From Kosakonia sp. H02 (GTDB lineage: Bacteria; Pseudomonadota; Gammaproteobacteria; Enterobacterales; Enterobacteriaceae): 64,000 nt of DNA. Shown in pieces: positions 18,077 to 26,838 of this stretch. The position numbers and the translations under genes were made by a program. How positions within the stretch are numbered: the first letter of the stretch is position 1; every line of letters begins with the position of its first letter. The notes under the pieces were generated by a model that did no database searches, had not been told where the DNA came from, and saw nothing but the letters and a program-made list of their open reading frames with translations. The stretch spans positions 372,001 to 436,000 of the forward strand of contig CP131915.1 of the NCBI GenBank assembly GCA_030704225.1, given 5' to 3'.

Positions 18077-18835
18077 TTAATGGCTGAGAATTTGATCGAG
18101 GAACTGGCGGGTACGCGGGTGCGCCGGTTGCGTGAAGAAGGTTTCCGGCGCGGCGGATTCAACAATCCGGCCATCGGCCATCAAAATCACCTTGTCTGCC
18201 ACCGTGCGGGCAAAACCCATTTCATGGGTCACCACAATCATCGTCATGCCGCTGTCAGCGAGATCGAGCATCACATCCAGCACTTCTTTGATCATTTCGG
18301 GATCCAGCGCCGAGGTTGGCTCATCGAACAGCATGATTTCCGGCTGCATACACAGGGCGCGGGCAATCGCCACGCGCTGCTGCTGACCGCCGGAAAGCTG
18401 CAACGGGAATTTATGCGCCTGGTTGGCGATATGCACTTTCTCCAGATAATGCATCGCCAGCTCGGTTGCCTGTGGGCGGCTCATCTTGCGCACCAGTGTC
18501 GGGCCGATAATCAGGTTATCCAGCACGCTGAGATGCGGGAAGAGATTAAACTGCTGAAACAGCATGCCGATGCTCAGACGGATCCGGCTGATATTGCGCA
18601 CGTTGTCGTTCATTTCGATGCCGTTCACCACAATCTGGCCTTTTTGATGCTCCTCCAGCCGGTTGATGCAGCGGATCAGCGTCGATTTCCCGGAACCAGA
18701 AGGGCCGCAAATCACTACGCGCTCGCCTTTATTCACGCTGAGTGAGACATCGTCCAGCACCTGGAATTTCCCGTACCATTTGCTGACGTGAGAGAGTTGA
18801 ATGACAGCATCATCCGGGGCGGTTGTTGTTTGCAT
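18077..18835 (-). CDS. Amino-acid ABC importer ATPase (AapP/GlnQ type)
   Basis: Cytoplasmic ATPase of a polar or general amino-acid importer, 252 residues. It has Walker A GPSGSGKST, the Q-loop FQQFNLFPHLSVLDN, signature LSGGQQQR, Walker B MLFDEPTSALDPEM and the switch His in VVTHEMGFAR; the last two are hallmarks of the PAAT family. Its start overlaps the stop of the upstream permease by one base (TGATG), so it is the last gene of the unit. AapP and YhdZ are the closest named relatives by layout. Confidence 0.93.
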   Translation of the reverse strand: MQTTTAPDDAVIQLSHVSKWYGKFQVLDDVSLSVNKGERVVICGPSGSGKSTLIRCINRLEEHQKGQIVVNGIEMNDNVRNISRIRLSIGMLFQQFNLFPHLSVLDNLIIGPTLVRKMSRPQATELAMHYLEKVHIANQAHKFPLQLSGGQQQRVAIARALCMQPEIMLFDEPTSALDPEMIKEVLDVMLDLADSGMTMIVVTHEMGFARTVADKVILMADGRIVESAAPETFFTQPAHPRTRQFLDQILSH

Positions 18836-19902
18836 CAGGAAACTCCTTCAGGGTTGCGGCTGGCGTCAATGCGTCCTTCTACCCACACCGCATAGCGGGA
18901 AAGCAAAAAGCCAAACAATAAGTACAAACCGGCAATAAACACATAGGTTTCAATGTAGTAGCGCCGCCACTGCGGATCCTGCATTACTGCCGTGGTTGCC
19001 GTCAGCACATCAAACAGGCCGATGATTATCACAAACGAGGTGTTTTTCATGGCCGCAATAATATGGTTGGTCACCGCAGGCAGGCAGATGCGCAGCGCCT
19101 GCGGCAGAATAATTTTGGTGGTGGTGTGCCAGTAGCCAAGATTAAGCACCGCCGCCGCTTCATACTGCCCGCGCGGCACGGACTGCAAGCCGCCGCGAAT
19201 CACCTCCGCCTGGTAACAGGCGAAAAACAGCGCAATGCCGACGATAATGCGCAGCAGTTTGTTGACTTCCATATCCGGTGGCAAAAACAGCGGAAAGACA
19301 TTCACCGCCACAAACAAAATCGTAATCAGCGGCACGCCGCGCAGCCCTTCAATAAACGTCACGGAAAGGCCGCGTAAGAAAGAGAGCGGCGAACGGCGAC
19401 CCAGCGCCAGAATGACCGACACCGGCATACCGATAATAACCGTGCCGGAAAAGAGCAGCAGCGTCAGCGGCAGGCCGCCCCAGTCCGACGAGGGAACGGA
19501 TTTCAGCCCAAACAGCCCGCCGCTCATCAGCAGCGACATCGCCGCCAGCGACACAATCCACAGCGGCCAGAGCACGCGCGAATGCCAGCAGATGGGCGAC
19601 AGCGTTAAGCCAATGGTGACAAACCACACCAGCATCGCCAGCGCCGGTCGCCACTGCTCGTCGTAGGGGTAAAGGCCAAACAGGATCGGGCGATATTTTT
19701 CACTAATCACCGCCCAGCACGCACCCGCTGCGGCGCGGCACTGTTCGGCGCTGCCGCTAAACCCCACGGCATTGATAACGCCCCAGCGCAGCAGCGATGA
19801 ACCCACCCACACCAGCAGCGTTAACAGCACCAGCGTCAGCACCGTCTGGGCGGGGCTACTGAATAAATGGCGTCGCAGCCAGAAAAGCACGGCGTTTTGC
19901 AT
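18835..19902 (-). CDS. Amino-acid ABC importer permease (AapM/YhdY type)
   Basis: Inner-membrane permease of about 355 residues. It is longer than most PAAT permeases because of an N-terminal extension with extra membrane segments, as in AapM. The conserved EAA loop is near residue 265 (VPRGQYEAAAVLNLGYWHTTTKIILPQALRICLP). I prefer the ATG at 19902 to the GTG at 19905 because AAGGA lies at proper spacing. It pairs with the following AapQ-like permease to form the channel. Confidence 0.9.
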   Translation of the reverse strand: MQNAVLFWLRRHLFSSPAQTVLTLVLLTLLVWVGSSLLRWGVINAVGFSGSAEQCRAAAGACWAVISEKYRPILFGLYPYDEQWRPALAMLVWFVTIGLTLSPICWHSRVLWPLWIVSLAAMSLLMSGGLFGLKSVPSSDWGGLPLTLLLFSGTVIIGMPVSVILALGRRSPLSFLRGLSVTFIEGLRGVPLITILFVAVNVFPLFLPPDMEVNKLLRIIVGIALFFACYQAEVIRGGLQSVPRGQYEAAAVLNLGYWHTTTKIILPQALRICLPAVTNHIIAAMKNTSFVIIIGLFDVLTATTAVMQDPQWRRYYIETYVFIAGLYLLFGFLLSRYAVWVEGRIDASRNPEGVS

Positions 19903-19911
19903 CACAGATCC

Positions 19912-21093
19912 TTAGCGCTCTTTAATGGCGACGTAGCGGTTAAACAGGTTCATCAGCAGCGACGTGGTGCCGCTGATAATCAGGTACACCACCATCATAA
20001 TGGCGATGGCTTCGAGCGCCTGGCCGGTCTGGTTCATCAGGGTATTACTGATATTCGCCAGTTCCGGGTAACCCACGACCACGGCTATCGAGCTGTTCTT
20101 CGCCAGGCTGACATACTGGCTCGCCAGCGGCGGCACCATGACGCGCATCGCCTGCGGAATAATCACATGGCGCATCACATGCCATGGCGAGAATGACAGG
20201 GCGCGCGCCGCTTCCAGTTGACCTTTCGGCACCGACTGAATGCCCGCGCGGACGATCTCGGCAATAAACGACGACGAGTAGAGCGCAATGCCCAGCAACA
20301 GCGCGGTGAATTCAGGGCTGATGGTAAAGCCGCCTTTGAAGTTAAACCCGCGCAGTTCCGGGTGATTGAGGGCATGAGGCGCACCGCAAACCAGCCATAC
20401 CAGCAACGGCAGGGCGATGATCAACGCCAGACGAAGGCGACCGACCGGCAGCAGTTTCCCGTGCAGCTCGCGTAAACGACGCGCCAGCCGGGAGAGCAGC
20501 GCGCTCAACACGAAAGCAACGAGCAGGGCGACCAGCGTCCACAGCCAGCCGCTGTCGGCCGCCGGAACGGTAAAGGTCAGCCCGCGGTTGGTTAAGAAGC
20601 CGCCCGGCAGTTCAATCGCGCCGCGCGGTGAGGGCAGGTTACGGATCACGACCGACCAGAAAATCACCTGCAAAATCACCGGTACGTTACGCAGAAGTTC
20701 GACGTAGGTGACGCATACTTTTGCCAGCAGCCAGTTTTTGGACACCCGGCCAATGCCGACCATAAAACCGAGCACCGTCGCCAGCACAATGCCGCACAGC
20801 GTGACATACAGCGTGTTGAGCAGCCCGACCAACACCGCGCGGGCGTATGTGTCGCGTGGGGTGTACTCAATCAGCGTTTCGCCAATGGCGAACTGGGCGC
20901 TTTGCTGTAAAAAGCCGAATCCGGTGGCAATACGCTGCGCGCGCAGGTTGTCCACCACATTGCTGTAGAGCCAGTAACTAAAGCCAATCAGCAGGAGCGC
21001 CAGCAGAAGCTGGTAGCTCCAGCCGCGTACGGTTTTGCTGCCGAAGAAACGGAACACGGCGCTGGCCCCGGCGTTGTCAGTCTGTTTCATCAT
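19912..21093 (-). CDS. Amino-acid ABC importer permease (AapQ/YhdX type)
   Basis: Inner-membrane permease, 393 residues from ATG 21093 (MMKQTDNAG). The frame is open further upstream, but that part overlaps a REP sequence and looks non-coding. A membrane segment near residue 25-45 is followed by a long loop and the core domain, with an EAA loop near 300 (VPKGQLEAARALSFSPWHVMRHVIIPQAMRVMVPP). The long N-terminal part is typical of AapQ. It lies between the binding protein and the second permease. Confidence 0.9.
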   Translation of the reverse strand: MMKQTDNAGASAVFRFFGSKTVRGWSYQLLLALLLIGFSYWLYSNVVDNLRAQRIATGFGFLQQSAQFAIGETLIEYTPRDTYARAVLVGLLNTLYVTLCGIVLATVLGFMVGIGRVSKNWLLAKVCVTYVELLRNVPVILQVIFWSVVIRNLPSPRGAIELPGGFLTNRGLTFTVPAADSGWLWTLVALLVAFVLSALLSRLARRLRELHGKLLPVGRLRLALIIALPLLVWLVCGAPHALNHPELRGFNFKGGFTISPEFTALLLGIALYSSSFIAEIVRAGIQSVPKGQLEAARALSFSPWHVMRHVIIPQAMRVMVPPLASQYVSLAKNSSIAVVVGYPELANISNTLMNQTGQALEAIAIMMVVYLIISGTTSLLMNLFNRYVAIKER

Positions 21094-21120
21094 TATTATT
21101 ACGATCTTGCAGGTGTGTAG

Positions 21121-21146
21121 GCCCGGTAAGCGAAGCGCCACCGGGC
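21121..21146. repeat. REP-like hairpin between binding-protein and permease genes
   Basis: GCCCGGT and ACCGGGC form a 7-bp stem around AAGCGAAGCGCC, the classic REP layout. Located just after the binding-protein gene, it may stabilise that part of the message. Confidence 0.7.
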
Positions 21147-21166
21147 GAATCAGGAAGACTCAATGA

Positions 21167-22216
21167 TCAACGGATCGGCAGACCGTACAGCAAGCCACCT
21201 TTGTTCCATTGATTATTCAGGTCACGATCCAGCGGTTCAGCGCTTTGCGGGCCAAAGTGGCGGTTATAGATATCGCCATAGTTACCCACCTGTTTGACAA
21301 TGTTGTACACCCATTTGTCATCCAGCCCGAGCTTCTGCCCGAAACCGCCCGTCACTCCGAGCAGACCCTGCACATCCGGGTCGGCGGATTTCACTTGCTG
21401 GTCAACATTGCTCTGGTTGACGTTCATCTCTTCGGCGTTGAAGGTGGCGTAAACCACCCATTTCACAATGTCATACCACTGGTCATCGCCTTTACGCACC
21501 GCCATCGCCAGCGGCTCTTTGGAATAGATACCGGGCAGAATGATATGGTCTTCCGGTTTTTCTGCATCAAAGGTCTTGATGCCCGGCAGCGCCACTTTAT
21601 CGCGGGCGATAACATCGCAACGCCCGGCCAGATAGGCCGCGACATACTCTTTATTGTTCTCAATCACCACCGGGGTGTAGTGCATATTGCGCGACGCGAA
21701 GATCTGCGCCACGTTCTGCTCGGTGCTGCTGCCCGGCGTGATGCAGACCGTTGCGCCGTCAAGATCCTCGACCTTTTTCACGCCGCTATTGGCGCGCACC
21801 ATAAAGCCGGTACCGGTGTAAAAATTTGGCGGCGCGAAGTTCAGCCCCAGCGACACATCGCGGGTTAACGAAGCGGTAATATTGCGCGACAGCACATCGA
21901 CTTCGCCGGACTGAATAGCCGGGAAGCGCTGAGCGGTGGAGAGCGGGGTAAAGCGCACTTTGGACGCATCACCAAATACCGCAGCGGCCAGCGCGCGACA
22001 AAAATCGACATCCAGACCTTCCCACTGACCTTTGCTGTTAATGGCGGCAAAGCCGTGACGGGCAGGGTGAACACCGCACACCAGCTCACCGCGGGCTTTT
22101 ATTTTCTTCAGCGTGTCGCCGCTGGTGGTCGGGGCATTTTCCGCCTGGGCGGACATCATCAGGCTGCCCAGCGCCAGCAGCAACACTGACGCGGCAAGGT
22201 GAGTTTTTTTCAGCAT
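21167..22216 (-). CDS. Periplasmic amino-acid binding protein (AapJ/YhdW type)
   Basis: Captures an amino acid in the periplasm for the downstream importer. Residues 1-25 form a signal peptide ending MSAQA. The mature protein has the AapJ-class core GELVCGVHPARHGFAAINSKGQWEGLDVDFC (shown as class features: RGELVCGV, GLDVDFCRALAAAVFGD) and ends in the family-typical GGLLYGLPIR. At 349 residues it is longer than HisJ-type proteins and normal for AapJ. The ligand is unknown; AapJ relatives bind a broad range of L-amino acids. Its promoter region contains a copy of the TTGTATAC box also found before the MmgE/PrpD operon. Confidence 0.92.
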   Translation of the reverse strand: MLKKTHLAASVLLLALGSLMMSAQAENAPTTSGDTLKKIKARGELVCGVHPARHGFAAINSKGQWEGLDVDFCRALAAAVFGDASKVRFTPLSTAQRFPAIQSGEVDVLSRNITASLTRDVSLGLNFAPPNFYTGTGFMVRANSGVKKVEDLDGATVCITPGSSTEQNVAQIFASRNMHYTPVVIENNKEYVAAYLAGRCDVIARDKVALPGIKTFDAEKPEDHIILPGIYSKEPLAMAVRKGDDQWYDIVKWVVYATFNAEEMNVNQSNVDQQVKSADPDVQGLLGVTGGFGQKLGLDDKWVYNIVKQVGNYGDIYNRHFGPQSAEPLDRDLNNQWNKGGLLYGLPIR

Positions 22217-22287
22217 GGCCGATCCTTTTTATAAGTTGCTATCAGATTAATTCACTGTATTTATTACGGTTTTACGACTGAGTTCGT

Positions 22288-22297
22288 TTGTATACCT
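22288..22297. promoter_or_regulatory. Candidate GntR operator before the binding-protein gene
   Basis: TTGTATACCT matches the perfect palindrome TTGTATACAA at 25915-25924 at 8 of 10 positions. It lies 72 bases upstream of the binding-protein start. Confidence 0.5.
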
Positions 22298-22356
22298 ATG
22301 TTCGCTATCCATAGCGGTTTTGGCAAAGAACGAATTTAATTAAGCATATGCAAAAG

Positions 22357-23118
22357 TTAGTGCAGCCAGCCGCGCACGCCTTGCCACAGCAGTTGCGCGC
22401 TGAGCAGGATCATGGTGAGGCGAAACAGCACGCGAAACAGCCGCTCCGGCACATTGTCCAGCACGCGCGTACCGAGCCAGGTGCCGAGCGCACCGCTGAT
22501 AATCATCGCCGCCAGCACCGGTAACCAGTTCGCCCAGGCAAAACCCATCAGTCCGAAGGCGAGGATCTTCAATCCGTGCTGTAACACCATGCAGGTAGCG
22601 TGTGTCGCAATCAGCGGCTGGCGTTTTAACCCCTGCGAGCTGATAAGCCCGGCGACCATTGGCCCGGTCGCGCCAACAATCATCGTGCCGATACTGCTAA
22701 GACCGCCGCCGATAATAAAAATCGGGCGGCTCATGGGTTTTTGCTCACCGCGTTTACGCAGTACCGACCAGAGAATAAACAGCCCCAGCGCGATACGCGC
22801 AATGCTGTCCGGGATGAGAGCGGCAACCGGTGCGCCGAGAGCAATGCCCACGGCGCTGCCGAGCAAAAACCACAGCACCAGCGGCCACACTACATACATA
22901 CGCTGAATGAGCGTGCGGCTCAGATTCGACCCCAGTTGCACCATGCCGTGAACCGGCATCAGGCTGCTGACCGGCATGCCTAGCCCCATAATTGCCAGCA
23001 GCGCTGTGCCGCCGCCCAGCCCCATTGCCGCCGTCAGCGCGGAGGTCAAAAAACTGCAAAACACCATCACCCCGGCAAACAACGGGGAAATCTCTGGAGG
23101 GATCCAGCTCATGTTCAT
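22357..23118 (-). CDS. TauE/SafE-family membrane protein (TSUP exporter)
   Basis: Inner-membrane protein of 253 residues with about eight helices. The glycine-rich GLGGGTALLAIMGLGMPVSSLMPVHG near residue 33 and the second repeat GGLSSIGTMIVGATGPM near 148 are the two inverted halves of the TSUP fold. Members export or import sulfonates, sulfite or organic acids. It begins 6 bases after the stop of the upstream MmgE/PrpD gene, so it is co-transcribed. Here it may export a product of that pathway, which is inference. Confidence 0.88.
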   Translation of the reverse strand: MNMSWIPPEISPLFAGVMVFCSFLTSALTAAMGLGGGTALLAIMGLGMPVSSLMPVHGMVQLGSNLSRTLIQRMYVVWPLVLWFLLGSAVGIALGAPVAALIPDSIARIALGLFILWSVLRKRGEQKPMSRPIFIIGGGLSSIGTMIVGATGPMVAGLISSQGLKRQPLIATHATCMVLQHGLKILAFGLMGFAWANWLPVLAAMIISGALGTWLGTRVLDNVPERLFRVLFRLTMILLSAQLLWQGVRGWLH

Positions 23119-23124
23119 TTCCGT

Positions 23125-24447
23125 TTATTGATAATCATCGCGCAGCAAACGTTGATACAGCGCCTGCGCGGCGTCCTTTGACAGTACGCGGCTGGCGCAA
23201 TCGAGAAACTTCTGTTCAATCAAATTATCCGGCAACGGGAGAGCCGGGCTGGAGCCGCGCGCACCGGCCACGCGCTGGCTGAACAGCCGCCCATCGGTAG
23301 TGGTCATCGTGACAAAGGCGCTGTGCGTAATTTCTTCATCATGTTTATCGAGTGTCACCTTATGCATAAGTGTCTGCGTCACAGGGTCGTTAAAACGCGT
23401 CTCGTCGATAAAATCATCCAGCGTCAGCGTGCCGGTAACGAAGGCGCGCGCCACGCAGTAATGCAGGCTGAACTTGCCGGCCAGCGGGTTGGCTGGCTTA
23501 GGGATATTGATATGCGGGAAGCGAATCGGGTGCACCTTCACCGCAATACTGGCGATGGTTTCCGGTTGCAGTCCGGTTTCCTCCCGCAGCGCCAGCACGC
23601 CGTCGAGTGGCGACAAAATAGCGTAGCAGCAGGGGAAGTATTTGTAGTTGTTACTCTTCACGGTATCGAGAATAAACGGCGTTACCGCCCAGCGTTCCGT
23701 CAACGGCTGCGGATCGACATTTTCTTTACCGTTAAAGACATGGAAATAGCCCTGCTGATGTTCAAAAGCGGTCGCCCCGGCGCTGAAACCCTCTTTCGCC
23801 AGTTTGCAGGCCATTACCGCGCTGCGTGCCGCCTGGCCGACTACCAGCGCTTTGGTTTCACTGCCGAAATTCGATTTAATGCCCGACGCCAGCGAGGCGG
23901 TCATCGCCAGCGCCGTGGCGGTTTGTTCTTCATTAAGATCCAGCACCACTGCGCAGGCCGCCACACCGGCAAAAACGCCGACGGTGGTGGTCGGGTGCCA
24001 GCCGTGGCGATACTGGAACGGGCTGACTGCTTTGCCCATGCGCACGGCGGTTTCATACCCGGTGATATAAGCTCGCAGCAGCGCCTCGCCATTTATTTCC
24101 CGCTCATCCGCCAGTGCCAGCAGCGCAGGCAATACCGCCACGGAGATATGGCCGTGCAGCCAGGAGTTGGAATCATCGAAATCGAGCAGATGAGCAGCGA
24201 CACCGTTTAACAGCGCGGCATCTAACGCGTTAAGCCGCAGATCGGTGCCGAAAACGCGGCTGTAGCCGCTGGCCGCGGTGGGGACAATAACCGCACGCAG
24301 TTTTTCCGCGCCGGATTGCGCGCCGCCTGCAAGGGTCACGCCTAACGTATCAATAATCGCGGTGCGCGCCTGGGCGTAAGCCGCCTCGGGAAAATCCTGC
24401 CGGGAAAACGCCAGCAGATTACCGGCCAGTTGTCGGGCAATGGTCAT
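23125..24447 (-). CDS. MmgE/PrpD-family enzyme, copy 1
   Basis: A 440-residue cytoplasmic enzyme of the MmgE/PrpD fold. Family members include 2-methylcitrate dehydratase (PrpD), cis-aconitate decarboxylase and iminodisuccinate epimerase. Recognisable features are LLNGVAAHLLDFDDSN near residue 84, a GWHPTTTVGVFA segment near 149, and GSETKALVVGQAARSAVMA near 195. There is no prpB, prpC or acnA neighbour, so methylcitrate dehydration is unlikely. It follows the second MmgE/PrpD gene by 27 bases. The association with an amino-acid importer hints at an amino-dicarboxylate substrate. Confidence 0.88.
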   Translation of the reverse strand: MTIARQLAGNLLAFSRQDFPEAAYAQARTAIIDTLGVTLAGGAQSGAEKLRAVIVPTAASGYSRVFGTDLRLNALDAALLNGVAAHLLDFDDSNSWLHGHISVAVLPALLALADEREINGEALLRAYITGYETAVRMGKAVSPFQYRHGWHPTTTVGVFAGVAACAVVLDLNEEQTATALAMTASLASGIKSNFGSETKALVVGQAARSAVMACKLAKEGFSAGATAFEHQQGYFHVFNGKENVDPQPLTERWAVTPFILDTVKSNNYKYFPCCYAILSPLDGVLALREETGLQPETIASIAVKVHPIRFPHINIPKPANPLAGKFSLHYCVARAFVTGTLTLDDFIDETRFNDPVTQTLMHKVTLDKHDEEITHSAFVTMTTTDGRLFSQRVAGARGSSPALPLPDNLIEQKFLDCASRVLSKDAAQALYQRLLRDDYQ

Positions 24448-24474
24448 GAACAGATTTCCTGTGCCAAAGAAGAA

Positions 24475-25839
24475 TTAATGGTCGCCGGCAAGCAGCCCGG
24501 TGATGCGCGCCAGAGATCCTGGACGTTCAAAGTGTAGCGCCGCGTCATAGAGTTCTGCGCTGCGCGCTTCGCCCAGTTGCGGGATAGTGAGGGCGTCAAA
24601 TTTGGCGCGTAACTCTTCATCGCTAAGGGGATTTTGCGCGTGGCCGCGATAAACATCAGTGTGGGCGTGCAGTACGCTGCCGTCGTCCAGCCAGACATCG
24701 AGAAACGCTGAGCTGGCCGACTGGCCGTCCACGGCTTCCACTTCAAGCAGCGGCAGCAGCGCGCGCGGGCGCGGATCGTCGACGGTGGCCTGGGTGAAAT
24801 CGGTATCGGTCAGCCCGTAGCCGCACAGGGAAAGGGCGATGCAGTGAGGAATGCTGAATTTACTCTCCAGCGGCGTGCGCGGGTTCATGATCCCGGCATT
24901 GACCATGCCCATCGGGTGCACTTTCGCCGCGATGCGGGTGATGGTGCGCCCCTGAAGTTGCGGGTAGAGTTTGCGCGCGGTTTCAATGGAAGCATGCGTG
25001 CCGCGACAACTGGCATAGAGCTTATAGCCGTTGGTTAACAGCTCCCAGCTTTCGCCAAAATCGAGGGGAGGGATTTCTGCACTGCCGTCCTGGATAAAGA
25101 TTTTTACCCAGCCGTCAGCTTCATAAAAATGGTGCGCGCCGACAAAATTTTCCGCGGCCAGCTGTGCGGAGAGAATGCCGTCCATTGCGGCCTTTCCAGC
25201 GTGAAACGGTTTGCCGTGCGTGCCGGAGGATTTCTGCAAGCCGCCCATCATGGTCGCCGCGGCGCCAAGGGCGTTTCGCACTTGTTCTTCACTCAGTTGC
25301 AATATTGATGCGGCAACGGCTGCCGCACCCGCGCGACCAACAACAGACGTGGGATGAAAGCCCCGGCGTTGCAGGTTGCGCCCGACGCCCGGTACCCAGC
25401 CGCCGCCGAGTTTTGCCATCACTTCAAACCCGACAATAAATGCGCGTAGCACCTGTTCTTCTTCTACCGGATGCGCCTGCGCTATTGCCAGCGCCGCTGA
25501 CCAACACGGGCCGCCGGGGTGGCCTGCGCCCGCAGGGTGGGTGTCATCGTAATCCGCTGCGTGTGCCATGGTGGCATTGACTAACGCGGCGAGAGCAGGC
25601 GTGGTGGTGCCTGAGAGGAAAATACGCGCCTCGCCGCTGGCGTTCCAGGTTTTTGCTACCTGGCGCACCGCGTTAACCGCGTCATCATTGACCGCGCCGA
25701 GGGCAACGCCCAGGTAATCAATCAGCGCGCGTTTGGCTTCATGGCGCACGGCGGGCGGGACGTTCAGGTGGTGCGCCTGGCTGATAAACCGGCTGAGCTG
25801 TTCTCCCCGGGTGAATGCAACTTCGGCTTTATTTGTCAT
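24475..25839 (-). CDS. MmgE/PrpD-family enzyme, copy 2
   Basis: First gene of the minus-strand operon, 454 residues. It has the family motif NATMAHAADYDDTHPAG near residue 90, GFHPTSVVGRAGAAAVAA near 165 and GTHGKPFHAGKAAMDG near 210. It is clearly diverged from copy 1, so the pair may act on different intermediates or form a heteromer. A perfect TTGTATACAA palindrome lies 76 bases upstream, next to the divergent GntR gene that probably controls it. The substrate is unknown. Confidence 0.88.
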   Translation of the reverse strand: MTNKAEVAFTRGEQLSRFISQAHHLNVPPAVRHEAKRALIDYLGVALGAVNDDAVNAVRQVAKTWNASGEARIFLSGTTTPALAALVNATMAHAADYDDTHPAGAGHPGGPCWSAALAIAQAHPVEEEQVLRAFIVGFEVMAKLGGGWVPGVGRNLQRRGFHPTSVVGRAGAAAVAASILQLSEEQVRNALGAAATMMGGLQKSSGTHGKPFHAGKAAMDGILSAQLAAENFVGAHHFYEADGWVKIFIQDGSAEIPPLDFGESWELLTNGYKLYASCRGTHASIETARKLYPQLQGRTITRIAAKVHPMGMVNAGIMNPRTPLESKFSIPHCIALSLCGYGLTDTDFTQATVDDPRPRALLPLLEVEAVDGQSASSAFLDVWLDDGSVLHAHTDVYRGHAQNPLSDEELRAKFDALTIPQLGEARSAELYDAALHFERPGSLARITGLLAGDH

Positions 25840-25914
25840 TATGAAACAAGAGTTCCCTGATGTTGGCTTGTGAATAAGAAGCCATAATTACGCTTTGTCT
25901 TTTTATGAATTCAT

Positions 25915-25924
25915 TTGTATACAA
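25915..25924. promoter_or_regulatory. TTGTATACAA operator candidate
   Basis: Perfect 10-bp palindrome in the region between the MmgE/PrpD operon and the divergent GntR gene. A near copy precedes the binding-protein gene at 22288-22297. Confidence 0.6.
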
Positions 25925-26085
25925 TGGATATAAAGTAACCATAGCAGCGTTTCTTAAAACGTCAAAAGATGTTTTTTGGATAAGCTAAGAACAAAAAAAG
26001 CAAAAGCAGCACAGTTACTGTGGCAAGATGTGCCACGGCATGCTGCATCCCTCTTTGACTTTATAAATGAACGGAGTGTTGAAAG

Positions 26086-26733
26086 TTGAGATCCACGGGT
26101 CGCGATACGGGCACAACGCCCTTTGAAATTTTGCTTTCCGCCATTGAAGCAGGGGAACTGCTGCCGGGCGAGCGTTTGCAGGAAACGCGCCTGGCAGAAC
26201 AGTTTGGGCTGAGCCGCACACCGATTCGTGAAGCGCTGCACCGCCTGCAAACCCTTGGCCTTGCCGAACCCGGCCCTCAGCGCGGGTTGATGGTGGCGCA
26301 ACTGAGTTATGAACGTCTGCGCCAGTTGTTTGATGTGCGCGAAGGGCTGGAGCGACTGGCGATGGATCTGGCCGTCAGCGCCGCGTCGGATGCGGAAATC
26401 GCGCTGTTACAGGAGATGGTACACACCGAAGCGTCGCTCACCGACAGCAAAGCGCTACACGATCACAACCGCATGTTTCACCGTCAGATTTATCGCGCCA
26501 CGCACAATCCCTATCTGAATGAGATGCTGGACAACCTGCGTATTCATCTGTCGCTGTTGCGCAGCACCACCTATGAATTAAAAGAGCGCACGGAAGAGGC
26601 AAAACGCGAACATCAGGCGATTGTCGATGCGCTGGCGCGTCGTGACCGCGTAGCTGCGCAGGAAGCGGCCTGCCAGCATATCCGCAACGGATATCGCGCC
26701 CGTCTGGCGATTTTAAGCCAGCGAGAACGCTAA
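26086..26733 (+). CDS. GntR-family (FCD) transcription regulator
   Basis: A 215-residue DNA-binding regulator. The N-terminal winged helix has the GntR signature LAEQFGLSRTPIREALHRLQTLGL (about residues 38-62). The C-terminal FCD ligand-binding domain has the metal-binding pattern around HDHNRMFHRQIYRATHN and EHQAIVDAL. The start is TTG at 26086, with ACGGAG 10 bases upstream and no better ATG in frame. It is divergent from the MmgE/PrpD-TSUP operon and is the likely regulator of that operon and of the amino-acid importer, probably as a ligand-released repressor. Confidence 0.88.
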   Translation: MRSTGRDTGTTPFEILLSAIEAGELLPGERLQETRLAEQFGLSRTPIREALHRLQTLGLAEPGPQRGLMVAQLSYERLRQLFDVREGLERLAMDLAVSAASDAEIALLQEMVHTEASLTDSKALHDHNRMFHRQIYRATHNPYLNEMLDNLRIHLSLLRSTTYELKERTEEAKREHQAIVDALARRDRVAAQEAACQHIRNGYRARLAILSQRER

Positions 26734-26838
26734 CAGATTACCCCTTAATCGGCGGACGAGAGTTTTACAAAATTGCTAGACTTCCGGGATGGCATCATCC
26801 ATTCGGGTTTTGTGTGGGCATTCTGAGGGTAGCATTGC

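Noticed and set aside
21094..21141. N-terminal extension of the AapQ-like permease
   Set aside because: The added residues come from a REP-like palindrome and have no ribosome binding site; MMKQTDNAG at 21093 is a better start.
24475..25839. Calling the MmgE/PrpD genes prpD (2-methylcitrate dehydratase)
   Set aside because: No methylcitrate-cycle partners are nearby, there are two diverged copies, and the setting is an amino-acid importer.
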